Assembly (NCBI GenBank): GCA_947258835.1
Contig: CAMYJY010000022.1
Coordinates: 1-14,666 of the forward strand
Origin: an uncultured Pirellulales bacterium
GTDB lineage: Bacteria > Planctomycetota > Planctomycetia > Pirellulales > Lacipirellulaceae
Reading direction: 5' to 3'
DNA: 14,666 bases
Under the pieces are notes generated by a model. It saw only the letters and a list, made by a program, of their open reading frames with translations. It searched no databases and was not told where the DNA came from. The first letter of the stretch is position 1; each line of letters starts with the position of its first letter. The position numbers were made by a program, and so were the translations under genes. This document shows positions 1 to 6,732 of the stretch, one piece after another.

Positions 1-1
1 G

Positions 2-160
2 GCGGATGATCGAAGGGGGTCTCGCCGCCGACCGGCCCGGCGTTTCGGTGGAGGCCTAGGCATCACGCAGGACTATGGGGAAGCGGTGAAATGGTACCAC
101 TTCGCTGCCGACCAGGGACTTGCCGAAGGCCAATGCAATCTTGGCGTCATGTTCGAGGGG
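2..160 (+). other. Sel1-repeat fragment, in frame with the following CstA segment
   Basis: The frame is open from the left edge of the window with no stop. From about position 53 it encodes one recognisable Sel1-like (SLR, TPR-related) repeat: GITQDYGEAVKWY, then HFAADQGLAEGQ, then CNLGVMFEG. These carry the usual QDY.EAVKWY and AA.QGLAE.Q..LG signatures of alpha/alpha solenoid proteins. Codons before about position 45 do not look Sel1-like (arginine- and glycine-rich), so the true upstream context is unclear. The next Sel1 repeat should follow after FEG, but the sequence instead becomes a membrane transporter. I read this as the broken end of a Sel1 protein joined to another gene. The Sel1 assignment is fairly secure; the nature of the join is not. 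Confidence 0.6.
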
Positions 161-1171
161 TGCGACACACGTCCGCTTGCCGAGCGGCCCGCGGACGCGC
201 CGCCGCTGTGGCCGTTTTTGTTCATTACGATTGCTTGTGGGGCCGTTAGCGGGTTTCACTGTGTGGTTGCCAGTGGCACCACCAGCAAACAAGTCGCCAA
301 TGAAGCGGACGCGCACTACGTGGCCTATGGAGGGATGCTGCTGGAGGCCGCACTGGCCGTGATGGTGATCTTGTGCTGCTGTGCCGGGGTGGGCATGGGG
401 GGTTTTTCCAGGCAACCTCTGGTGCAAGCATCCCCAAACTGGCTGCAACCGTACCAGTTTGGGGAGCCAGACGCCGGCGAGCAGCTCACCGGACGGGCCG
501 CGTGGCGGCGAAAGTACGCTGCCCAGCAGGGGTGGAAGGAGTTCCGACTGGGAAAAATGGTGGGGGCTTTTGTCGACGGAGGTGCGAATTTTCTGGCCGC
601 GTTGGGACTGCCTCTCAAACACGCCGTGGCCATCCTGGCCGTCTTGGTAGCCTGTTTTGCCGCGACCACACTCGACACGGCCACCCGCTTGCAGCGCTAT
701 GTCGTCCAAGAACTGGCGGCGACTTGGGGGTTCCAGCCACTGCAAAATAAATATCTGGCCACGTTGTTTGCGGTGACGTTGGCCTTGCTGCTGGCCTTGC
801 TGCGAGGTCCCGAGACCGCGGCGGGCCAACCGGCACCCTATGGCACGGGGGGCCTCTTGTTGTGGCCCTTGTTTGGGGCCATCAACCAGCTCCTCGCGGG
901 CCTGGCGTTGCTGGTGATGGTATTTTACCTACGCCGTCGCCAGCGACCTATCTGGTTTATCGTGTTGCCCCTGCTGTTGATGCTGGGCATGCCCAGCTGG
1001 GCACTCTGTTGGCAGATGTTCCATGCCGACACGGGCTGGTGGCCGCAGCAAAATTATCTTTTAGTAACCATGGGTGCCCTGGTGCTCCTCTTGCAACTGT
1101 GGATGATCGTTGAGGCCGTGTGGGCCTGGACCAGAGCGGGGGAATTGCAGCAAGAACCTTCGCAGCTTTAG
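86..1171 (+). CDS. cstA: CstA carbon-starvation/peptide transporter, C-terminal half, with chimeric N terminus
   Basis: From about codon 35 (ADAPPLWPFLFITIACG) this is the C-terminal half of CstA, an inner-membrane transporter linked to peptide or pyruvate uptake under carbon limitation. Family landmarks are ITIACGAVSGFH, VASGTTSKQ, YGGMLLEAALAV, TTLDTATRLQRYVVQE and WPLFGAINQLLAGLAL. About seven hydrophobic segments can be counted. Full CstA proteins run to roughly 550-700 residues, so the first several membrane helices are missing. The first 25 or so residues are Sel1 repeat instead. The GTG at 86 is only the first start-like codon in an open frame that runs to the window edge, so the real start is unknown. 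A transporter lacking its N-terminal half is unlikely to work, so this is a pseudogene, a rearranged gene or an assembly artefact. The CstA identity of residues 35-361 is secure. Confidence 0.8.
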   Translation: MKWYHFAADQGLAEGQCNLGVMFEGCDTRPLAERPADAPPLWPFLFITIACGAVSGFHCVVASGTTSKQVANEADAHYVAYGGMLLEAALAVMVILCCCAGVGMGGFSRQPLVQASPNWLQPYQFGEPDAGEQLTGRAAWRRKYAAQQGWKEFRLGKMVGAFVDGGANFLAALGLPLKHAVAILAVLVACFAATTLDTATRLQRYVVQELAATWGFQPLQNKYLATLFAVTLALLLALLRGPETAAGQPAPYGTGGLLLWPLFGAINQLLAGLALLVMVFYLRRRQRPIWFIVLPLLLMLGMPSWALCWQMFHADTGWWPQQNYLLVTMGALVLLLQLWMIVEAVWAWTRAGELQQEPSQL

Positions 1172-1202
1172 GAGAGCGTCCGGCTTAGGCTGGCATGGGG
1201 TA

Positions 1203-1255
1203 GCCCAGGTTGGCGCAGCCTACCTGGGCGGCCCCCGATCAAGCCGGGGGCAGGC
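1203..1255. repeat. Two-hairpin palindromic repeat, copy 1
   Basis: Two stem-loops lie just after the cstA stop. The first pairs GCCCAGGT (1203-1210) with ACCTGGGC (1222-1229), plus an inner GG/CC pair around the loop CGCAG. The second pairs GCCCCCG (1231-1237) with CGGGGGC (1245-1251) around ATCAAGC. The second hairpin and the bases after it (1232-1255) match 6873-6896 at 23 of 24 positions, and in both places a CCCAGG..CCTGGG hairpin lies upstream. It is therefore a dispersed repeat of REP/BIME type. It could also act as a terminator for cstA, but no T-run follows. Confidence 0.6.
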
Positions 1256-1394
1256 TCTGCCGCCAGAGGTTGCCAGAGGTTGTCTTGCTGCACGTCTCGT
1301 CCGGTACTGCCATTTTTTCCGGCTGCTGGATACTCCCAGTGTGATTTTGGGGTAGGTCCTTAAAGTTTCCTGTAAACCTCTTGTGACTGCGTCA

Positions 1395-1419
1395 CATCGG
1401 TAGGCTTCGCCAACCGATG
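1395..1419. repeat. Stem-loop related to the neighbouring palindrome
   Basis: CATCGGT (1395-1401) pairs with ACCGATG (1413-1419), with an A/A mismatch and then GG/CC closing the loop CTTCG. The plan (seven- or eight-base stem, one mismatch, GG-five bases-CC) is the same as the hairpin at 1203-1229, but inverted. This suggests a diverged inverted copy. The hairpins sit between convergent genes, where a bidirectional stop would be expected. The rest of 1172-1438 shows no coding signal to me. Confidence 0.45.
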
Positions 1420-1438
1420 CCACCCCGCTGCCGGGCGG

Positions 1439-1804
1439 TTAGCGTCCTTCAAAAAAATGTCCGCATTTGGGGCAGCGGGCAAACCAGAGGGGGACGATTT
1501 CGCCGCATTTGCACCGCGTGCCGTGGCGCACTACCGATGAGCCCAGCAAGCTACTGCTGGCGGCGGGGTCGCCCGGCTCCGGATGGTCATCGAACACAGA
1601 AGCAGCCGCTGCAGCGGCCGCGCCGCCACCGTGCTCTTCGGCCGCGACCCGATAGGCCGCTTGCGAAAGGTCCTCGATGGACGTCGGGTCAGGCACCAAG
1701 ACCTTGACTTGGCCAGGGCAGTGGGGGCAGAGCCCTCGCTTGCCGGCGTACTTGTCCTTCACCTTAAAATGGTGCCCATTTGGACAGGTGACAGCGATCC
1801 CCAT
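1439..1804 (-). CDS. Small double zinc-ribbon protein of unknown function
   Basis: A 121-residue soluble protein with a metal-binding motif at each end. The N-terminal ribbon has C7, H11/H12, C26 and C29 (CPNGHHFKVKDKYAGK, then CPHC). The C-terminal ribbon has C98, C100, C111 and C114 (CKCGEIVPLWFARCPKCG). The middle is low-complexity, with an alanine run followed by acidic and serine-rich sequence, and is probably a flexible linker. Proteins of this plan are common in planctomycetes and are usually left as hypothetical; they may bind nucleic acid or protein. The start is supported by AAGGAGA seven bases upstream of the ATG. The gene lies 164 bp downstream of the Rrf2 regulator on the same strand and may be cotranscribed with it. 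The specific role is unknown. Confidence 0.75.
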   Translation of the reverse strand: MGIAVTCPNGHHFKVKDKYAGKRGLCPHCPGQVKVLVPDPTSIEDLSQAAYRVAAEEHGGGAAAAAAASVFDDHPEPGDPAASSSLLGSSVVRHGTRCKCGEIVPLWFARCPKCGHFFEGR

Positions 1805-1810
1805 GCGTCG

Positions 1811-1817
1811 TCTCCTT
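1811..1817 (-). promoter_or_regulatory. Shine-Dalgarno site of the zinc-ribbon gene
   Basis: On the minus strand the sequence reads AAGGAGACGACGC directly before the ATG at 1804. This is a strong AGGAG core at normal spacing. Most other genes here lack a clear Shine-Dalgarno sequence, as is common in planctomycetes, so this one helps fix the start. Confidence 0.6.
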
Positions 1818-1968
1818 CGTCCCCCTGAGATGAGCGTCTCTTCGTCAGTACCCTCTATTGTGGCAAGGAATTTATGCCTTTGTCAACTAATTCTGCAGTT
1901 TCGGAAAAAATGGCCGGAGGCCGCTCTTTCCGCAGCCCGAACGCTCCAGCGGCGGTCGCCAGCTGCGA

Positions 1969-2436
1969 TTAGTCTCGGCGAACCGCATCCACACCTTCGA
2001 TATTTTGACGTGGGAATTCGCACAGGGGGCGGGTCGAATTTTTACCGCGGCGAATGATTGCGCCAATGGTATTTTTCTGGAAGATGCGTTCGACAGCAGC
2101 GAGCGTTTCGTCGAGGGTCGCATGCAGGGGGCACAAATTGGTGCCGTGACTACCGATTTCTAAAGGGCAGCAATCAATGCGGTGAATCGGGTCCACTGCC
2201 TGCACCACATCATACAGAGTCAGCTTTTCATGCTCTTTGGTAGCACAAAAGCCACCGCGTCGCCCGCGCTGGCTCTCCAGCAAGTTCGCACGAGCGAGCT
2301 GCTGTAAGATCTTGCCGAGATAGCCCACTGGGGCTCGGGTGGCTGCCGATATGCGATCGCTGGTGTAGGATTCGCCTGCGTTATCCACGAGGAAGACCAT
2401 GGCACGGAGGGCATATTCGGCAGTTTTACTGATCAT
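1969..2436 (-). CDS. Rrf2-family transcriptional regulator (IscR/NsrR-like)
   Basis: A 155-residue winged-helix regulator. The start (MISKTAEYALRAMVFL) and the wing region (LLESQRGRRGGFCATK) are typical of Rrf2 proteins, which often sense iron-sulphur status, nitric oxide or redox state. The sensor loop holds C89, C90, C102 and H105 (RIDCCPLEIG, then NLCPLH). Lined up on IscR (Cys-x5-Cys-x5-Cys-x2-His), the middle cysteine is replaced by S96. Many Rrf2 proteins share this HGTxLCPLH loop with a reduced cysteine set, so cluster binding is possible but not assured. The C-terminal tail after about residue 130 is basic and not recognised. The regulator sits downstream of fliM with a 97-bp gap that has promoter-like features. 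Its regulon is unknown. Confidence 0.88.
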   Translation of the reverse strand: MISKTAEYALRAMVFLVDNAGESYTSDRISAATRAPVGYLGKILQQLARANLLESQRGRRGGFCATKEHEKLTLYDVVQAVDPIHRIDCCPLEIGSHGTNLCPLHATLDETLAAVERIFQKNTIGAIIRRGKNSTRPLCEFPRQNIEGVDAVRRD

Positions 2437-2449
2437 GGCAGACGACCCA

Positions 2450-2478
2450 ATGATAGGAATTTTGACATTGCATTAGTC
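2450..2478 (-). promoter_or_regulatory. Possible promoter/operator before the Rrf2 gene
   Basis: On the minus strand TATCAT (2455-2450) resembles a -10 box and lies only 14 bases before the ATG, which would give a very short leader. Just upstream, GAC and GTC half-sites flank nine bases (2464-2478), a weak dyad. Rrf2 regulators usually repress their own promoter, so a site here is expected, but the match is poor and the -35 is not convincing. Confidence 0.25.
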
Positions 2479-2532
2479 TACCAGCGAGAACCCCTAATTC
2501 CAAATGACTTTGAGCAACCAGCGGCGGCGTGC

Positions 2533-3573
2533 CTAGGGTGGTGATGTTTCCGTGGGGGCAGGGGGATCGCCTTCAAAATGCTGCTCGGCGAGCGAATCCA
2601 CCACTTCAATGGCCTTACGCCCCTTATATTGACCAGGGCGGGCGTGGAATTTTGGGCTGCCCGCGACCGACACCACCAACGGTTCGTGCACGTCTTTTTC
2701 GCTGGCGATCACATCGCCCACCCGCAGGTTGAGCAGGTCGGAGGTGGCAATGTTGGTCCGGGCCAATTCGACCACGAGCTCTACCGGCGCGGGGCAAATG
2801 CGATTGGTAATTTTGCGGATGGAGTCAGGAGTGGCGGGACGCTTGCTGTAGCTCACCCAGCTATTGGAGGTTAGCTTGTGAGCGATGCGTTCGATGGAAT
2901 TGAAGGGAATGCACAAGTTGGCCATGCCGTGCGTTTCACCCACGGCGAGTTCGAAGCTAATCAGCACCACGACTTCATTGGCGGGAATGATTTGTACCAA
3001 CTGCGGGTTGCTCTCGACGCGATCAACCTCCAAGTTGAGCTCCATCACATTTTCCCAGGCATGTTGCATCTCATCGAGAAACAACCGCGTGATTCGCGAG
3101 ACCAGTCGGAGTTCGATTTCGGTCAGGGGTCGGCGGGTGGGAACGACCCCGGACGTGCTGCCTCCCAGGAGTCGATCAATAATTGGAAAGAGGATGGAGG
3201 GATTGATGTCCAGGATTAACTGGCCCTCCAAGGGATCCGCCTGGATCAGATTGAAGCAGGTAGGATTTTCCAGACTGAATACAAACTCACCGTAGGTCAG
3301 CTGATCAACGCTGGTAAGTTTGACCTCGACGATCGTGCGCAGGAGTGCAGAGAGAGAGGCACCGATGTTGCGACCAAAACCCTCGTGCATGGTTTGGAGT
3401 GCCCGCATTTGCTCCTTGCCGACGCGCTCCGGCCGCTTAAAGTCGTAGACGGCGACTTTATCATTCGAGGGATTGCTGGCCGGTGCCGCGGCGGGTGACG
3501 CGGCAGCAGCCGGTTCATCCACCGAGGACAGCAGGCTTTCAACTTCGGCTTGGCTTAAAACATCGCTATCCAT
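2533..3573 (-). CDS. fliM: Flagellar motor switch protein FliM
   Basis: A 346-residue FliM, part of the cytoplasmic C-ring that sets the direction of flagellar rotation. The N terminus (VLSQAEVESLLSSV) matches the CheY-binding EIDALL-type helix. An alanine/proline linker follows, then the middle domain from about residue 40 (YDFKRPERVGKEQMRAL, GFGRNIGASLSALLR, DRLLGGS). The C-terminal SpoA domain (NLRVGDVIASEK to HARPGQYKGRKAIEV) binds FliN. The chosen ATG at 3573 overlaps the proA stop by eight bases (ATGGATAG) and places the LSQ motif at the usual distance; an ATG ten codons earlier is possible. No other flagellar gene is in the window, so the gene is separated from the main flagellar cluster and is probably translated by coupling to proA. 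Confidence 0.93.
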   Translation of the reverse strand: MDSDVLSQAEVESLLSSVDEPAAAASPAAAPASNPSNDKVAVYDFKRPERVGKEQMRALQTMHEGFGRNIGASLSALLRTIVEVKLTSVDQLTYGEFVFSLENPTCFNLIQADPLEGQLILDINPSILFPIIDRLLGGSTSGVVPTRRPLTEIELRLVSRITRLFLDEMQHAWENVMELNLEVDRVESNPQLVQIIPANEVVVLISFELAVGETHGMANLCIPFNSIERIAHKLTSNSWVSYSKRPATPDSIRKITNRICPAPVELVVELARTNIATSDLLNLRVGDVIASEKDVHEPLVVSVAGSPKFHARPGQYKGRKAIEVVDSLAEQHFEGDPPAPTETSPP

Positions 3574-4855
3574 AACGCACTTGTCCTGTTCCTTGGACAA
3601 CATATTTATAGCTGGTTAATTCTTCGATGCCGCAGGGGCCACGGGCATGAAATTTGTCGGTGCTGATGCCAATTTCGGCGCCGAGGCCAAACTGACCGCC
3701 ATCGTTAAAACGTGTGCTGGCATTAATCATCACCGCGGCGGTATCGACGCCAGCGGCAAACTGCTGGGCGGCTTGGTTGTCGTCTGTGACAATCGCATCG
3801 GTGTGGCCGGAGCCATGCTGGTTGATATGCTGCACGGCCTCGTCCAGCGAATCCACGACGCAAATCGAGAGGATGGGGCCGAGATACTCGGCGCTAAAAT
3901 CCTGCGGGCTGGCCGGAACGGCGGTGGGGACCTGCGCGCAGGTCCGCTGGTCGCCGCGGAGCTCCACGTCCTGTGCTTGGAGGGCCGCCGCGATGGCGGG
4001 CAGAAATTTTTCCGCGACGTCCGCATGCACGATTAAAGACTCCGCCGCGTTGCAGACCCCCATCCGTTGGCATTTGGAATTGACTACGATTTCCTCCGCC
4101 ATCGTCAGGTCGGCGTTGGCATCCACGTACACGTGACAATTTCCGTGGAAGTGTTTCATTACGGGCATCTGGGCTTCCTCGGCGACGCGACGGATCAAAC
4201 CCTCGCCGCCGCGTGGGATGGCCAGGTCGATCTGTTCCGGCAGACGCAAGAAGTGCCCCACCGCTGCTCGATCCGTGGTTTCCACGAGCTGTAGGGCATG
4301 CTCTGGCAGGCCCACTTCATGGGCCGCCGTTTGCAAAATGCTTACGATCGCTTGGCTGGAGTGGAAGGCCTCTTTGCCACCACGGAGAATGACCGCATTG
4401 CCGCCTTTCACACAAATCGCCGCGGCGTCCGCCGTCACGTTCGGTCGCGATTCGTAAATAAAGAAGACGACGCCTAGAGGAACGCAGACCTTCTTGATTT
4501 GCAAACCGTTGGGGCGCTGGGTGGTGCTCAGTGTTTTGCCAATGGGGTCGGGGAGTTCGGCCACTTCTTCCAGGGCGGAGGCGATGTCCTCAATCCGTTC
4601 GGGGGTCAACCGCAGACGATCGATTTGGGCTGCGGTCAGGCCGTAACCGGGAGCCGCCTCCAAGTCGTGGGCGTTGGCGGCCGTGAGGGTGGGAACTTCG
4701 CCGCGGAGCAAGTCGGCGGCACGGTGCAACCAGCGCGTTTTGGTGTCGGCGGTGACCGTGGCCAACGCCCGCGAGGCCAACTGGGCCTGGTGGGCTACTT
4801 GCTGGCAATAGGCTGCCAGGTCGGTGGTGGAGGGGGACTGAGCTGCGGTGGCCAT
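3566..4855 (-). CDS. proA: Gamma-glutamyl phosphate reductase (ProA)
   Basis: A 429-residue protein close to the usual 415-430 for ProA. It reduces gamma-glutamyl phosphate to glutamate-5-semialdehyde with NADPH, the second step of proline synthesis in the cytosol. Aldehyde-dehydrogenase-fold motifs are visible: VPLGVVFFIYESRPNVT, KGGNAVILRGGKEA, DLAIPRGGEGLIR, the catalytic C268 in RMGVCNAAES, and the C-terminal RFNDGGQFGLGAEIGIS with HARGPCGIEELTSYKY. The start at MATAAQ is chosen because the upstream extension is not ProA-like and contains a promoter. ProB is not adjacent, so the pathway genes are split. The end overlaps fliM by eight bases. Confidence 0.96.
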   Translation of the reverse strand: MATAAQSPSTTDLAAYCQQVAHQAQLASRALATVTADTKTRWLHRAADLLRGEVPTLTAANAHDLEAAPGYGLTAAQIDRLRLTPERIEDIASALEEVAELPDPIGKTLSTTQRPNGLQIKKVCVPLGVVFFIYESRPNVTADAAAICVKGGNAVILRGGKEAFHSSQAIVSILQTAAHEVGLPEHALQLVETTDRAAVGHFLRLPEQIDLAIPRGGEGLIRRVAEEAQMPVMKHFHGNCHVYVDANADLTMAEEIVVNSKCQRMGVCNAAESLIVHADVAEKFLPAIAAALQAQDVELRGDQRTCAQVPTAVPASPQDFSAEYLGPILSICVVDSLDEAVQHINQHGSGHTDAIVTDDNQAAQQFAAGVDTAAVMINASTRFNDGGQFGLGAEIGISTDKFHARGPCGIEELTSYKYVVQGTGQVRYG

Positions 4856-4937
4856 GACGGAGGTTGAAAGTTGGGCGTGAGGGGGCAGATTAGGCAAGCG
4901 GAGCTGGCAATGGTAGGACCGGCAAGCCTGGCTCTGC

Positions 4938-4966
4938 ATTATCCTGGAAGGCCTGCGCCCGGTCAA
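4938..4966 (-). promoter_or_regulatory. Sigma70-like promoter for proA-fliM
   Basis: On the minus strand TTGACC (4966-4961) and GATAAT (4943-4938) are separated by exactly 17 bases. Each hexamer matches the consensus at five of six positions. Transcription would begin near 4931 and leave a leader of about 75 bases before the proA ATG. This is the best promoter match noticed in the window. It is seen directly in the sequence, but activity is untested. Confidence 0.6.
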
Positions 4967-5000
4967 CGTTGAACCTGGGCACCTGGCATGGGCGGCTCAT

Positions 5001-5071
5001 GTCATTCCCGCGCAGGCGGGAATCCAGTGGCAGGCGCGGGTGGTCTGGATTCCCGCCTGCGCGGGAATGAC
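5001..5071. repeat. Perfect 27-bp inverted repeat (REP/MITE-like element), copy 1
   Basis: Bases 5001-5027 and 5045-5071 are exact reverse complements, separated by 17 bases. Each arm is itself a hairpin: ATTCCCGC and GCGGGAAT around the four-base loop GCAG. A second element with the same ends lies at 8512-8581. Sequences of this ATTCCCGC..GCGGGAATGAC type are widespread intergenic repeats in many bacteria and are often mistranslated as proteins containing SFPRRRES. No transposase is present. The element lies between proA and folP. Confidence 0.8.
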
Positions 5072-5186
5072 GTAAGGGCGTAGCGGGAATGACGCGAGGG
5101 TGTAGCGGGAATGACGTAAGGGTGTAGCGGGAATGACGAGAGGGCGTAGCGGGAATAACGTAAGGGTGTAGCGGGAATGACGTAAG
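5061..5186. repeat. 22-bp tandem repeat array, five full units plus one partial
   Basis: Units start at 5061, 5083, 5105, 5127, 5149 and 5171 (the last about 16 bases). The consensus is GCGGGAATGACG followed by TAAGGGYGTA. The first 11 bases equal the outer end of the inverted-repeat element, and unit 1 overlaps that element's right arm, so the array seems to have expanded from it. The period is about two helical turns and not a multiple of three, so frames through it encode a spurious 22-residue periodic peptide. There are no unique spacers, so it is not CRISPR. Confidence 0.8.
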
Positions 5187-5252
5187 TCTGCTCCGCAGGC
5201 AGGGTGCCGGAACGCACGTCAAGGTTGGGCGGCCCTCCGCTCGGCTCTGCGA

Positions 5253-6131
5253 TTAGGCACCAGCTACCCCGCCGCTGGCCGCAAAGGCCGCGCAGGCTTC
5301 GCGTACTGGCTGTACTTCGTGGACCCGTACAATTTGAACACCTTGGGCCGCCAAGGCCAGGGCGGCTCCCACGGTGGCGAAACTACGATCGGCCTGCTGA
5401 TGATCTAGCAACGTGCCCAAAAAGCCTTTTCGTGAAGGGCCCACCAGCAGGGGGCAACCAAGCTGGTGAAATTGATAGCAGTGGGACATCAACTGAAAAT
5501 TATGGGCTGCCGTCTTACCAAAGCCGATGCCCGGGTCGAGGCAGATCCGCTGCGGGTGGATGCCCTGTGCCTGCAAGGCATCCCGCCGCTGGCGGAGATA
5601 CGCGAAAATTTCGGCCACGACGTCCTGATAGGTGGGATTGTGTTGCATGGTTTGGGGTGTGCCTTGGCAGTGCATGGCGCAGAGACCCGCCCCGGTGGTG
5701 CGGGCGACCCGTGGCATGTCGGGGTCGGCCTCCAGTCCCGAGACATCGTTGATGATCTCCGCGCCGGCCCCCAGGGCGGCTTGGGCCACGGCTGCTTTGG
5801 TCGTATCGATGGAGAGCGGCACATCCGTCCGGCGGGCAACTTCTGCTACCACTGTCAGGACACGGTCCAGTTCTTCCTGGAGCGGGACGGGCACGGCTCC
5901 AGGACGGGTGCTTTCGCCGCCAATGTCCAGAATGTCGGCACCCTGGTCCACCAAATGCAAGGCCTGCGCGACGGCATCGTCCACGTGCCGGAATTGACCG
6001 CCGTCCGAAAAGCTATCGGGCGTGACGTTCACGATACCCATCCACAAGGGTCGGCGGCCCAGCTCCAGGGTCCGCGTCCGCAAACGCCAATGCGTCGCCC
6101 GCGGTGGGGTAGGCTGAAGTTGCGTTACCAC
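5253..6131 (-). CDS. folP: Dihydropteroate synthase (FolP)
   Basis: A 292-residue enzyme that joins 6-hydroxymethyl-7,8-dihydropterin pyrophosphate to p-aminobenzoate in folate synthesis; it is the sulfonamide target. TIM-barrel signatures appear in order: MGIVNVTPDSFSDGG, DILDIGGESTRPGA, PLSIDTTKAAVA, INDVSGLEADPDM, AMHCQGTPQTMQ, CLDPGIGFGKTAAHN, LLVGPSRKGFLG and, near the end, VRVHEVQPVREA. The GTG start at 6131 is chosen because it overlaps the stop of the LptE-like gene (GTGGTAA) and has GGAAG just upstream; the open frame continues 47 codons further but only over lptE sequence. The C-terminal VHEV replaces the more common VHDV. The gene is probably translated by coupling to the lipoprotein gene before it. 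Confidence 0.95.
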   Translation of the reverse strand: MVTQLQPTPPRATHWRLRTRTLELGRRPLWMGIVNVTPDSFSDGGQFRHVDDAVAQALHLVDQGADILDIGGESTRPGAVPVPLQEELDRVLTVVAEVARRTDVPLSIDTTKAAVAQAALGAGAEIINDVSGLEADPDMPRVARTTGAGLCAMHCQGTPQTMQHNPTYQDVVAEIFAYLRQRRDALQAQGIHPQRICLDPGIGFGKTAAHNFQLMSHCYQFHQLGCPLLVGPSRKGFLGTLLDHQQADRSFATVGAALALAAQGVQIVRVHEVQPVREACAAFAASGGVAGA

Positions 6132-6688
6132 GATTCTTCCATGGTGGAAACAATTTGCTGGGCCAGACGCTGGAGCGCCTGGTGCTGCGAGGTGGCCACG
6201 GATTGACCGGCTTCCGCGATGAGCGTCGTCGTACTGCCAATCGGCAGCAGCTCGGCCGGCAGTCCGATGCAACGTGTTGGTTGCAAAGGCTGGCGGCGGC
6301 GGTTGAGCCAGGTAATCTCGGCCTGCAGCTGGATTTCTACCGCGCGGGGATCGTCGTTTTGGTTCTCAATGGTGACGCGTTTGGTATCCGAGATCAGCCG
6401 TGTGGAGAGGATGCTATCCGCGTCGGGTGTGCCGACCACTTTAAACGGCGTATGCAGTTCGATTTCTTTGATCACTGCTTCGGTAAGTTGCTCACCCAGA
6501 TCACGTCGCCAGCTATCCGATTCGATCAGGGGGACATACACGGTTTGTATATCCGGTGCATACAGCGAGCGTGAACCAACTTGATACGACGCGCAGCCGG
6601 ACGCCATGCCGAGCAACAACAGCATGGCGAGGCCGCTGGCGAGCAGGCAGGCAAGTCTTGCGGGAAGGCGGGTGGCAATTGGACACAT
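6125..6688 (-). CDS. LptE-like outer-membrane lipoprotein
   Basis: A 187-residue predicted lipoprotein. An N-terminal hydrophobic stretch (ACLLASGLAMLLLLGMASG) leads to the lipid-accepting C32 in ASGC. After cleavage, CASYQVGSRSLY and the following region (VYVPLIESDSWRRDLGEQL, TEAVIKEIELHTPFKVV, then ADSILSTRL) fit the LptE fold, the plug protein that works with LptD to insert LPS in the outer membrane. The family is poorly conserved, so the call rests on pattern and on the BamD-like neighbour. The ATG at 6688 is preferred: an earlier in-frame start at 6787 would translate part of an intergenic inverted repeat as protein. The stop overlaps the folP start. The function is probable rather than certain. 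Confidence 0.72.
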   Translation of the reverse strand: MCPIATRLPARLACLLASGLAMLLLLGMASGCASYQVGSRSLYAPDIQTVYVPLIESDSWRRDLGEQLTEAVIKEIELHTPFKVVGTPDADSILSTRLISDTKRVTIENQNDDPRAVEIQLQAEITWLNRRRQPLQPTRCIGLPAELLPIGSTTTLIAEAGQSVATSQHQALQRLAQQIVSTMEESW

Positions 6689-6732
6689 CAGCGCACGTGG
6701 GGGCAGCGCGGCGTAGCCGCAAACAAAGGACC

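Noticed and set aside
1382..1396. TGTGACTGCGTCACA as a CRP/FNR-like operator
   Set aside because: The half-sites are separated by five bases instead of six and the site lies between two convergent gene ends, so it is more likely a chance or repeat-derived palindrome.
5061..5186. Possible CRISPR array
   Set aside because: The 22-bp units are directly abutting with no unique spacers, and no cas gene is present.
4890..5222. Two overlapping minus-strand frames with a periodic Ser/Phe/Pro/His-rich product
   Set aside because: They are translations of the 22-bp tandem array and inverted repeat; the 22-residue periodicity comes from a non-triplet repeat and no family resembles it.
5466..6206. 246-residue plus-strand frame opposite folP
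   Set aside because: It is a shadow of folP in a high-GC gene; the minus strand carries every dihydropteroate synthase motif.
6132..6272. Longer N terminus for FolP
   Set aside because: The extension lies entirely within the LptE-like coding sequence and has no FolP character; the overlapping GTG with GGAAG upstream fits better.
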